A stretch of 54,557 nucleotides of DNA. Origin: Myxococcales bacterium. GTDB lineage: Bacteria; Myxococcota_A; UBA9160; UBA4427. Both the position numbers and the translations under genes were made by a program. The notes under the pieces are model-generated. The model made no database searches, was not told the DNA's origin, and saw only the letters and a list, made by a program, of their open reading frames with translations. The stretch spans positions 1-54,557 of the forward strand of contig DUBZ01000147.1 of assembly GCA_012960035.1 (NCBI GenBank). Direction: 5' to 3'. The first letter of the stretch is position 1; each line of letters opens with the position of its first letter. Shown piece by piece: positions 35,370-43,318 of the stretch.

Positions 35370-35711
35370 ATGGCACGGACGCATGACGACACAAGACGAT
35401 TTCGCCGCCAGGGCCTACGCGTACTGGTGGACTACAGCTGTGACGGCGGCATCCACTGCGACTACGCGACGTCGATCTCCGCGGGCGGATTGTTCATCGA
35501 GACCGAATCCGACTTGGCGTTCGATAGCTCGGTAAAACTACGCTTCCGTTTGCCGAGTGGCCATGAACTACACGAGATCCAAGGCCGAGTCTGTTGGTCC
35601 AACGATCCAGCCGAAGGTACCGCACAACAAGCCCCTGGCTTCGGCATCACGTTCACCAGCAACGACGCCACGAACACGCTCGCGCGCGAATTAGAAGACC
35701 TCGAGCTCTAG
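35370..35711 (+). CDS. PilZ-domain protein (myxobacterial TIGR02266-like)
   Basis: A 113-residue single-domain protein of the PilZ fold, known for binding cyclic di-GMP. Seen: an Arg-rich start (RRFRRQGLR) giving the RxxxR element, then SISAGGLFIET, where the usual Asp/Asn before xSxxG is Ser, then VKLRFRLPSG and IQGRVCWS. The altered second motif means binding of c-di-GMP is uncertain. GAGGAG is six bases before ATG. It follows the giant TPR gene by 26 bases and is likely co-transcribed; a scaffold/adaptor pair is an inference. Confidence 0.85.
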   Translation: MARTHDDTRRFRRQGLRVLVDYSCDGGIHCDYATSISAGGLFIETESDLAFDSSVKLRFRLPSGHELHEIQGRVCWSNDPAEGTAQQAPGFGITFTSNDATNTLARELEDLEL

Positions 35712-35721
35712 CAAGCTCGGT

Positions 35722-35886
35722 TCAGGGAATCGGGATCATGACATCGACGCGAGTATCGGTGCTCAAGAGCCTCGAAAGTTCGCCCACGACTTTTAGGCGA
35801 CTTCCGTCGGGGAATACTTCTTCGATCACCAGCTGAGCAATCACGTCGCCGCCGTCGATCAGCTTGGCCTTCATTCCCTTGACCAT
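35722..35886 (-). CDS. Small unexplained ORF or gene remnant downstream of lpxC
   Basis: A 54-residue frame from ATG 35886, with coding-like GC-rich third positions and a beta-rich pattern (GGDVIAQLVIEEVFPDGS, then TRVDVMIPIP). Upstream, the frame continues as RFKDLGTQRG before a TAA. The segment loosely recalls the C-terminal strands of FlgT/CsgG-like surface proteins (weak, by eye). It has no good ribosome site, so it may be the tail of a decayed gene rather than an intact one. It is 110 bases after lpxC on the same strand and converges on the PilZ gene. Confidence 0.35.
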   Translation of the reverse strand: MVKGMKAKLIDGGDVIAQLVIEEVFPDGSRLKVVGELSRLLSTDTRVDVMIPIP

Positions 35887-35995
35887 GCCGCGCTGTGTGC
35901 CGAGATCTTTGAAGCGTTACGACCGAGCCAGAAATGGGTTACCGATATCACGCACATCGGAACGTGCGCGGGGCAATCTCCAATCACGATAAACC

Positions 35996-36907
35996 CTACA
36001 GACTGGGGACTCCTGAGTTCGGTGCCGTGATCTTCTTCACACCTCGCACAGATTCACCGACCATGGTCCATGAACTCGACTGAGCCAAAACTTCGAGCAC
36101 CAGACCGTAATGCAGCGCATGTCCACCTCGGTCGACACGAACACGACCCACGACGGGAGCACCGAGCAGCGCCAGATCTCCCATCAGGTCAAGTACCTTA
36201 TGGCGAACAAACTCATCACCAAACCGAAGACCACCGGGGTTCATCACCCCGTTTCGGTCGAGCACCACCGTGTTGCCCAACGACCCGCCCAACCCAAGAC
36301 CGGCCCGTTGCAGCGCTTCGACTTCTTCAAGAAAACCGAACGTGCGAGCGCGGGCGATTTCTGCTTGAAATATTGCTGGATTCAGCCGATCGATCTCAAT
36401 TTGTTGCACACCGATGGTCGGATGTTTGAAATCGATGCGGTACGAAATCTGGAAGTGACGCGCAGGTTCGATACTGATCGATCGGCCTTCCGAGCGAAAT
36501 TCAACTTTACGGTCAATACGCAGCACCGGCTGCACTTCGTGTTGCTCGTACACACCCGCAGTCTCAATCAGGTGAACGAAAGCTTCGGCGCTCCCGTCCA
36601 TCACCGGAACTTCGGGGCCGTCGACTCCGACAATCGCGTTGTGGATCTGCAACCCGTGAAGCGAAGCGAGAAGGTGCTCAACCGTCGACACACTTGCGTC
36701 GCCACAGCCGAGAGTCGTGGCATGATGGGTCGCACTGACAGAACCCGCGATGACCGGCGTTTCGTATTCAACGCCATCGGTATGGCGTATGAATCGAATG
36801 CCCGTATTCACGCGCGCGGGTGACAGACTCAACCGAACAGGCTGGCCTGTGTGCAAACCAAGCCCTGTACACGCCACTCGCTGCGCAAGGGTGCGTTGTT
36901 GTGTCAC
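35996..36907 (-). CDS. lpxC: UDP-3-O-acyl-N-acetylglucosamine deacetylase
   Basis: A 303-residue zinc deacetylase, the committed step of lipid A synthesis, so the organism makes lipopolysaccharide. Zn ligands are visible: His in TVEHLLASL, His and Asp in HKVLDLMGDLAL; the catalytic His is in GGHALHYGL. GLGLHTG is at the N-terminus. GTG 36907 follows GGAGG by nine bases and gives the standard length; the longest open frame (to 37141) would run into the kinase gene. It lies 91 bases after the solenoid-kinase on the same strand, away from other lpx genes. Confidence 0.96.
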   Translation of the reverse strand: MTQQRTLAQRVACTGLGLHTGQPVRLSLSPARVNTGIRFIRHTDGVEYETPVIAGSVSATHHATTLGCGDASVSTVEHLLASLHGLQIHNAIVGVDGPEVPVMDGSAEAFVHLIETAGVYEQHEVQPVLRIDRKVEFRSEGRSISIEPARHFQISYRIDFKHPTIGVQQIEIDRLNPAIFQAEIARARTFGFLEEVEALQRAGLGLGGSLGNTVVLDRNGVMNPGGLRFGDEFVRHKVLDLMGDLALLGAPVVGRVRVDRGGHALHYGLVLEVLAQSSSWTMVGESVRGVKKITAPNSGVPSL

Positions 36908-36916
36908 GGCCTCTTG

Positions 36917-36921
36917 CCTCC
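36917..36921 (-). promoter_or_regulatory. Shine-Dalgarno deciding the lpxC start
   Basis: GGAGG on the minus strand, nine bases before GTG 36907. It rules for the 303-residue form. Confidence 0.6.
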
Positions 36922-36998
36922 AGGCCACCACTGTAAGGAATCCTGCGCCGACTGCATCTGCAGCCGAAGCCCCCCCACGACTCGCGACCGATTCCGCC

Positions 36999-39593
36999 TT
37001 ACTTGGATGTGGCTTGGCCGAGGGACGCGCGAACTTCGGCGAGGATTTCGCGAGCCGATTGATAACGGTCGCCCGGCGCCTTCTGCAGACAACGATTGAC
37101 AATGCTGGCGAGACTGTCGGGAACCTCCGGTCGTATGTCACGTACGTCAGGTGGCGCCGTATGGACGTGGTGGTACGGGATGTTGCCTTCTTTAAAGGGA
37201 ACCGTACCTGTCGCCATCTCGAAGATCGTCACCCCAAGTGAATAGATGTCCGTACGATGGTCGATGTTGCGCCCGAGAGTTTGCTCGGGGCTCATGTAGT
37301 ACGGCGTGCCCGAAACAACCGTGGTGTGGTTGCGTACTTCTTCGACCACCTTGGCAAGGCCAAAGTCCATGATCTTGGCCTTCTTGTCTCGCGTCCACAT
37401 GGTGTTCGCGCTCTTGATGTCTCGATGCACGACCCTATTTTGATGCGCGTAAGCGAGTGCTTCACAAACCTGAACCAAGACGTGGAGGATCCCGGGTGGA
37501 GAAATCACACCTCGCCGTCGAAGAATTTCTTTGAGCGTCGTGCCGTCGACGTATTCCATTGCGATGTAGTAACGGCCGTCCTGCTCGCCGGTGTCAAACA
37601 CCGTGACGATGCCGGGATGGTTCAGCTTCGCCGCAGCCTTGGCTTCGCGCATGAAATTTTTGAGCGCCAACGGGTTTTCGGCCAACATGTCGGGAAGAAC
37701 CTTGTATGCGACGATGCGATCGAGCGCCGTGTCTTGCGCCTTATAGACGATCCCCATGCCACCCCGGCCAAGCTCACCCGTAATCTGATAGCGACCGGGT
37801 TGTGCGGACGTCCCCGGGCGATTGCCGCCGGTGCCGCTTCTCTCCGATGCATCGAGGGGACCCACCTGCTGCGCGAGTTCGCGCGCGCCAATCAAGCGTT
37901 CTTCAACGTCTCGATAGTGGTAATCGAATGCGAGGATTTTCTCGAATATTTGGACGGCTTCGTGGGGTTGGTCGGCTCCCGCGTAGAGCGTCGCCAATGA
38001 ATAGAAGACTTCGACGTTCGTGCGATCGAGTAAGGACTCGCCAATGGCCTGCTTGAGCTTCTTGATTGCGAGCGAATTTTGTCCGCGACTCCGGAAGATG
38101 TCCCCAAGCAATGCGGATGCGCGACCAAAGCCCACGTCATCCGGTTCAACCAACTGCAGAGCCGAGATCGCCTTGTCGTCAATGCCTTCGCGATGATAGA
38201 CCTCTCCGGCGCCGACAAAGTCACTCGCCCGCGCGAGCATTTCGGCTTCCTTTTCAGGCTTGTCGTCCAGGGCCCAACACTCAGCGGCCTCAGTAAAGCG
38301 GTCGGCGAGTTCAAAGCATTCCGCTGCTAGTTCGCGCTGCCCAGCGGTTCGAAACATCTCGGCCGCTTGCATGTAGCCACCCTGCTTCTTATAACAACTG
38401 CCCGCGTGCTCGTAGTCTTCGAGCTGGCGATAGAAGTCACCGGCTTCCAGGAAATCGCCCGCCTCTTCGAGCCACTGCGCCGCTTCTTTGGTCTCACCAC
38501 GGTCGCGATGGTGCTCACCGAGCAAGCGTGCGGCCGCTTCGGTTTCACCGAGTTCGCGGAGCGCTTCGGCAGCGCGCGGAAGGTCACTGGCTTCGCGGAA
38601 TAGGTTTGCGGCCTGGGCGTACGACTTGAGTCGCAGCGCGACTTCGCCGGCCTCGGCGTTGAGTCCACCCTTTTCAAGAACCGTGAGTGCGAGCTCCGGC
38701 TCTTTCGCACGCATGTACAACTTACCCGCCTGCATGACGAGCTTTTGCATGTCCGCCACAGCCTTCGGGTCGTTTTGATTGAGCTTCGCGCCCTCTTCGG
38801 TGTAGACCGCGTTCAAACAATCAGCGGCCTTTCTCCAAGACTTGGACTTGACGTAACACTGTGCTGCGTTGCGCTGAAAGTCGGATTCGCGATAACAGTC
38901 TGCCGCCTGCGCGTATTGCTCGGCCTTCTCGAACATCTCAGCGGCAAGGATTTTGTTCCCGGTTTCGAGATGACACTCGGCGCTCTTTTGCCATTCCTCT
39001 TGTTGGAAATAGATCACCGCCGCAGAATTGGCCTTGCCGGCCTTCAAGTAAAGCTCGGCCGACTCGATGAATCGGTTCTGGTCGTGCCGGATCTCGGCCG
39101 CACGGCCGTAGTCTTCGGCCTTGGTGAACATGTCGGCGGCTTGGTCCATCAGCCCGACGGCGAACAACATCTCCCCCGCTTCTTCATGGTTGCCTTTGCG
39201 CGCAATCGCGTTCGCACGCTTGCGCGTCTTTTTGACTGTCCCTTTGTCGACTGCGAGCAACGCTGCGTCGGGAGAAGCTGTCTGTTCAAGTTCAGCTTCG
39301 AGTCCACCGTCCCGGAACATGAACGCGGAGACCAAAAACATGAGCACGCCGACAGGTGCGAGCACAAAACGCATCCCGCCCGACAGACCGTCTTCAATGA
39401 CATCGGGATGGATGATCCCGAACGGATCCGGAACTTGCGCTTCGATCAAGTTCGCCACGATCTCGAAGAGACCGTCGCTCAAGCGAAGCGAAATTAAAGC
39501 TTGGGGTGCGTACTTCCAAAGCAAGCCGGCGGCTCCTGTCACCAGGAACGGCAAACTCAACAGCACCAACAAAATTCTTCCTACGATCGCCAA
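36999..39593 (-). CDS. Membrane-anchored alpha-solenoid Ser/Thr protein kinase
   Basis: About 864 residues. Two hydrophobic segments at the N-terminus (roughly 3-30 and 75-95) anchor it; then some 450 residues of short repeats with a period near 20, of the form AAxxYxxAGxxxxA, several with Cys at the same place (ADCYRESD, AQCYVKS, AECFELA, AECWALD); then a C-terminal Hanks-type kinase from about residue 600. The kinase looks active: GRGGMG loop, Lys in VAYKVL, VVHRDIKSAN, MDFGLAK, YYMSPEQ, DIYSLG. Most bacterial members have the kinase first, so the order is reversed. The start is TTG 39593 just before the first membrane segment; GTG 39680 and 39773 are alternatives. It lies between ruvB and lpxC. 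Confidence 0.9.
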   Translation of the reverse strand: MAIVGRILLVLLSLPFLVTGAAGLLWKYAPQALISLRLSDGLFEIVANLIEAQVPDPFGIIHPDVIEDGLSGGMRFVLAPVGVLMFLVSAFMFRDGGLEAELEQTASPDAALLAVDKGTVKKTRKRANAIARKGNHEEAGEMLFAVGLMDQAADMFTKAEDYGRAAEIRHDQNRFIESAELYLKAGKANSAAVIYFQQEEWQKSAECHLETGNKILAAEMFEKAEQYAQAADCYRESDFQRNAAQCYVKSKSWRKAADCLNAVYTEEGAKLNQNDPKAVADMQKLVMQAGKLYMRAKEPELALTVLEKGGLNAEAGEVALRLKSYAQAANLFREASDLPRAAEALRELGETEAAARLLGEHHRDRGETKEAAQWLEEAGDFLEAGDFYRQLEDYEHAGSCYKKQGGYMQAAEMFRTAGQRELAAECFELADRFTEAAECWALDDKPEKEAEMLARASDFVGAGEVYHREGIDDKAISALQLVEPDDVGFGRASALLGDIFRSRGQNSLAIKKLKQAIGESLLDRTNVEVFYSLATLYAGADQPHEAVQIFEKILAFDYHYRDVEERLIGARELAQQVGPLDASERSGTGGNRPGTSAQPGRYQITGELGRGGMGIVYKAQDTALDRIVAYKVLPDMLAENPLALKNFMREAKAAAKLNHPGIVTVFDTGEQDGRYYIAMEYVDGTTLKEILRRRGVISPPGILHVLVQVCEALAYAHQNRVVHRDIKSANTMWTRDKKAKIMDFGLAKVVEEVRNHTTVVSGTPYYMSPEQTLGRNIDHRTDIYSLGVTIFEMATGTVPFKEGNIPYHHVHTAPPDVRDIRPEVPDSLASIVNRCLQKAPGDRYQSAREILAEVRASLGQATSK

Positions 39594-39839
39594 CGTTGCT
39601 TCGCCCTTTCGAATGCGACGACCCCATGCACAGGGCCAATCGAAACCCGCTTGCAGCCCCGCGTCTCCACCTCGAGACACGCCTGCGCACTGCGTACGTC
39701 TGTACCGTCTGTATCGGAGATCCCGGTAGGACTCCTGAGTTCTGTTGACAGGCGAATAGAGCCTTTGGAACACAGGGAATCGATGGGGAAGAACTTTCAG
39801 GGCTGGCTGAAACTCGCCTGGGGGCCCGGGACCCCAAAC

Positions 39840-40901
39840 CTAGATCAGGCGCCCCTGACCAGAGGCATCGGCAGCACCCGGAGTGGGGAGCGCCGAAAAG
39901 CCTAAATGCTGGCGGGCGTAGCGAGTGGCGACGCGACCGCGTGGCGTGCGGTCGAGAAAACCCCGGTGGATCAAGAACGGCTCGACGACGTCTTCAAGGG
40001 TGCCTTTGTCTTCGCCAACAGCGGCAGCCAGGGTTTCGAGACCGACCGGGCCGCCGTCGAATTTTTCGATCAATGTCATCAGGTAACTGCGGTCGAGGCG
40101 GTCGAAGCCTTCTTCGTCGACATCGAGGCGATTGAGCGCATCCCGGGTGCGGGAGTCGTCGATCGCACTCCCAATGCCCTGATCAACTTCGGCGAAGTCT
40201 CGCACCCGGCGCAACAACCGATTCGCGATGCGCGGCGTTCCCCGGGAACGACCGGCGATTTCGCCGGCGGCAGCCTGGTCCATATTCATCTCGAGCACAC
40301 GACTCGACCGGGTCACGATCTTCTCCAGATCTTCGGCCGGGTAGTATTCGAGGCGCGCGCTCCAACCAAAGCGGTCTCGCAGGGGTGACGTCAACAGGCC
40401 TGCTCGGGTCGTCGCACCTACGAGCGTAAAGCGCGGCAATTCCAGCCGAAGTGAGCGCGCGCTCGGCCCTTCGCCGATCAAGATGTCGAGCTGAAAGTCT
40501 TCCATCGCCGGATACAGAATCTCTTCGACGGTCGATGACAGGCGGTGAATTTCGTCAATAAACAGAACGTCGCCCGCTTCGAGATTTGAAAGCAGTGCCG
40601 CGAGGTCGCCGGGACGTTCGATCGCCGGGCCACTGGTTGCCCGAAACTGAGCCCCCATCTCGTTGGCCACGATGCGCGCGAGCGAAGTCTTGCCCAGCCC
40701 CGGCGGCCCGTAGAAGAGGACGTGATCCAGCGCTTCGCCGCGGTCGCGCGCCGCCTGAACGAACACGCCAAGATTCTCGCGCAAGCGGGTTTGGCCGATC
40801 ATCTCGTCGAGGCTCTGAGGCCGCAGGCTTTCCTCGCTACCCAGATCCTCGTCCTGCTCCCCTGGAAACACCACGCCGCGATCGTCTTGCGGGTCGGTCA
40901 T
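39840..40901 (-). CDS. ruvB: Holliday junction branch-migration helicase RuvB
   Basis: A 353-residue AAA+ motor driving branch migration with RuvA. Seen: RPQSLDEMIGQ, Walker A GPPGLGKTS, Walker B LFIDEIHRLS, sensor GATTRAG with arginine finger RDRFG, and the winged-helix end with IHRGFLDRTPRGR. ATG 40901 overlaps the ruvA stop as ATGA. The order yebC-ruvC-ruvA-ruvB on one strand is the classic operon. Confidence 0.98.
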   Translation of the reverse strand: MTDPQDDRGVVFPGEQDEDLGSEESLRPQSLDEMIGQTRLRENLGVFVQAARDRGEALDHVLFYGPPGLGKTSLARIVANEMGAQFRATSGPAIERPGDLAALLSNLEAGDVLFIDEIHRLSSTVEEILYPAMEDFQLDILIGEGPSARSLRLELPRFTLVGATTRAGLLTSPLRDRFGWSARLEYYPAEDLEKIVTRSSRVLEMNMDQAAAGEIAGRSRGTPRIANRLLRRVRDFAEVDQGIGSAIDDSRTRDALNRLDVDEEGFDRLDRSYLMTLIEKFDGGPVGLETLAAAVGEDKGTLEDVVEPFLIHRGFLDRTPRGRVATRYARQHLGFSALPTPGAADASGQGRLI

Positions 40902-41521
40902 CGGGCGAGCCTCCGCAGAGAGTGTCGAATGAGTTCTTCGAGCGAGGCGCCCTCACCCGCCGAACTGGCCGCGGAGTCGACCACTCGCTCGGCCTGCGCT
41001 TTGGGATAACCGAGGTTAAGCAACGCCGAAAGCGCCTGCTCTCGGGTTTCACTGTCCGCGTCTTGTACGGGAACAACCGAAGGCGGCAAGCCCTCCACCG
41101 CCATAGAACCTGCGGCAAGCTCTCCCGCTTTTTCGCGCAGCTCAACAACCATGCGTTCGGCCATCTTCTTGCCAACACCCGGCGCGCTGCTCAACATTTC
41201 GATGTCGCCGTCACGAAGTGCGGCGAGAATCCTCTGCGGCTCGATCCCGGACAGAATGGTTTGCGCAAGCTTGGGGCCGATGCGATTGGCTTTCAGCAGT
41301 AGTTCGAAGATCGCGCGTTCTTCGGCCGTCGCGAAGCCGTAGAGCAAGAGGGCATCCTCTCGGGCGACGGTCTTTGCGTACATCGAGAGCGTCTTGCCGA
41401 CGTCGGGTAGAGCCCCAAAGGTCGAAAGCGAGATCAGCAGTTCGTATCCGACTCCGTTTACATTCACGACCACGTGATCGGTGTACTTTTCTCGTAGCTC
41501 GCCTTCAACCCACGAAATCAT
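40898..41521 (-). CDS. ruvA: Holliday junction branch-migration complex subunit RuvA
   Basis: A 207-residue protein that binds four-way junctions and targets RuvB. Seen: the N-terminal OB fold (MISWVEGELREK to VNGVGYELLIS), helix-hairpin-helix repeats (RIGPKLAQTILSG and SAPGVGKKMAERMV), a short acidic linker and the C-terminal RuvB-binding helices (LLNLGYPKAQAERVV). ATG 41521 overlaps the ruvC stop as ATGA, so translation is coupled on both sides. Confidence 0.97.
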   Translation of the reverse strand: MISWVEGELREKYTDHVVVNVNGVGYELLISLSTFGALPDVGKTLSMYAKTVAREDALLLYGFATAEERAIFELLLKANRIGPKLAQTILSGIEPQRILAALRDGDIEMLSSAPGVGKKMAERMVVELREKAGELAAGSMAVEGLPPSVVPVQDADSETREQALSALLNLGYPKAQAERVVDSAASSAGEGASLEELIRHSLRRLAR

Positions 41522-42066
41522 GTCCGGTTCCTTAACGTGAAGTTCCCGCTCAGGTTAGGTCGGCGTCGGCTGCGACCGCTTCGAACACCCAAACTTGCAA
41601 GCTTGCCCGCATGCGCCTGGCAGATCGCGATCGCAAGCGCATCGGCGGCGTCGGTGGGCGGCACTTTTTCGAGTTCCAGCAGTCGCTTCACCATGGCTTG
41701 CACCTGAGACTTCGTCGCCGAGCCCGTACCCACCACGGCCTTCTTGACTTCTCGCGCGGAAATTTCGGTGACCGGCAACGCTGTCAGACCCAGCACGGCC
41801 AAAGCGACTCCGCGCGCTTGTCCAAGAACCAGGGCAGAACGCGCATTCGCCGCGACGAAGATGCTTTCGATCGCGCTGGCATCCGGCGCGAATTCCGAAA
41901 CCAATTGCGTCAAGCCGCGATGAATAAACGCCAGACGATCGGCCGTGCCAACGTCCTTGGGCGGCCGAATGATGCCGTGTGCGACATGAATGAGCTTCCC
42001 GCCCGACTGATCCACGACCCCGTATCCGGTCGCATTCGAACCTGGATCAATCCCGAGAATTCTCAT
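41518..42066 (-). CDS. ruvC: Crossover junction endodeoxyribonuclease RuvC
   Basis: A 182-residue Holliday-junction resolvase. The four catalytic acids are placed in GIDPGSNATG, AIESIF, and DAADALAIA (two Asp). ATG 42066 starts directly at MRILGIDPG, the normal N-terminus; the longer frame to 42162 would run toward yebC. Downstream of yebC by 110 bases. The tail is Arg/Asn-rich. Confidence 0.97.
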   Translation of the reverse strand: MRILGIDPGSNATGYGVVDQSGGKLIHVAHGIIRPPKDVGTADRLAFIHRGLTQLVSEFAPDASAIESIFVAANARSALVLGQARGVALAVLGLTALPVTEISAREVKKAVVGTGSATKSQVQAMVKRLLELEKVPPTDAADALAIAICQAHAGKLASLGVRSGRSRRRPNLSGNFTLRNRT

Positions 42067-42176
42067 TCTGGCCCTTTGTTTTTTGGGGAGATCGGATTCT
42101 GGGTGGATAGGGTTCTGGGTCGTTGTTGCGCTTGGTCGTCGTTGCGCGCAGGAAGCGTTCAACCCGCGTGTTCCAC

Positions 42177-42923
42177 CTACGCGAGCCGCGACATCTCATC
42201 CTCGGAGATGTCGAAGTTCGCGTACACGTTCTGCACATCGTCGAGGTCTTCGAGGGCTTCCATAAGCGCGAGCATCGACTCGGCGTCTGTGCCGACAAGA
42301 TCAACGGTCGTGCTGGGAATCATGCTCACTTCAGCTTCAGCAGCCTCGAAGCCCTGACCCTTGAGCGTCTCCTGCACTGCGCTGAGCTTGGTTGAAAGCG
42401 TCACCACTTCGACACCGCCGCCATCGTCGGAAACGTCTTCGACTTCGGCTTCCATTGCGGCTTCCATCAACGCGTCGGCGTCAACGCTTTCGCCGTCGAA
42501 GCGAATGATGCCCTTCTTGTCGAACAAGTAGGAAACACAACCCGTCGCGCCGAGGTTGCCACCGCGCTTCGACAACACGTGGCGCACTTCACCAACCGTT
42601 CGGTTTTTGTTGTCGGAAAGCGTTTCGATCAGAACCGCGACACCGCCGGGGCCATAGCCCTCGTACACAAACTCTTCGTACGCCACGCTTTCGCCACCGC
42701 CAACACCTTTTTCAATGGCGCGCTTGATGTTGTCCTTGGGCATGTTCGCGCCCTTAGCCTTGTCGATCACCAAGCGCAGGCGCGGGTTCGCGTCGGGATC
42801 CCCGCCGCCGATTGAAGCCGCAGTGGAAAGTTCGCGGATGATCTTGGTGAAGATCTTGCCGCGCTTGGCGTCGAGGGCGCCCTTCTTGCGCTTGATCGTG
42901 GACCACTTGGAATGACCGGACAT
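42177..42923 (-). CDS. yebC: YebC/PmpR family protein
   Basis: A 248-residue protein of the YebC family. Members act as DNA-binding regulators or, in recent work, as helpers that relieve ribosome stalling at proline stretches; which applies here is unknown. Seen: the invariant start SGHSKWSTIKRKKGALDAKRGK, PKDNIKRAIEKG, YEGYGPGGVAVLIE and the acidic C-terminal LEDLDDVQNVYANFD. ATG 42923 is at the invariant start. First gene of the ruvCAB run. Confidence 0.96.
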   Translation of the reverse strand: MSGHSKWSTIKRKKGALDAKRGKIFTKIIRELSTAASIGGGDPDANPRLRLVIDKAKGANMPKDNIKRAIEKGVGGGESVAYEEFVYEGYGPGGVAVLIETLSDNKNRTVGEVRHVLSKRGGNLGATGCVSYLFDKKGIIRFDGESVDADALMEAAMEAEVEDVSDDGGGVEVVTLSTKLSAVQETLKGQGFEAAEAEVSMIPSTTVDLVGTDAESMLALMEALEDLDDVQNVYANFDISEDEMSRLA

Positions 42924-43318
42924 TTTCTCTTTTCTCGCTTTCTTGATGACGAGACGGGAACGTAAAGGTGGTGCGGGCTGCGGCGCGGAAGAGCACCAGC
43001 CCCCAGCATTCAGCCCAAAAGCACCCTCTCCCGCTGCAGATTTGGTCGACTCGGCCGCGAATCCGCGCCCTGAACCCTGTGATGGGGCCACTCTAGCCTG
43101 AATTTCATCCGGGGTCGCGACTCCTCACCCCAAAAGGCCCGCAGATCCGGGGCTGTGCGGCGCAAGCAAGCGTCGAGAGCGTTCAGATACAGCGCCGTTT
43201 CGCCGATATCCATTGGTATCGACCCGCAGGCCCCCTTGGGGTTGTGGGAGTGGTGTGACGAACGAGAAGCACTCGGGGGTCATGGAGACCCAACGCTTCA
43301 CATCACGAGTGAGATCGA
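42924..43318. other. Intergenic region between divergent yebC and the Hsp70 gene
   Basis: 395 bases. Promoters for both sides must lie here. A minus-strand frame of 67 codons (43010-43213) is present but not convincing. No heat-shock inverted repeat (CIRCE) is visible. Confidence 0.55.

Noticed and set aside
43010..43213. A 67-codon minus-strand ORF in the yebC-Hsp70 gap.
   Set aside because: No good ribosome site, no recognisable motif, and its end half is Arg/Pro-rich as in random GC-rich frames.
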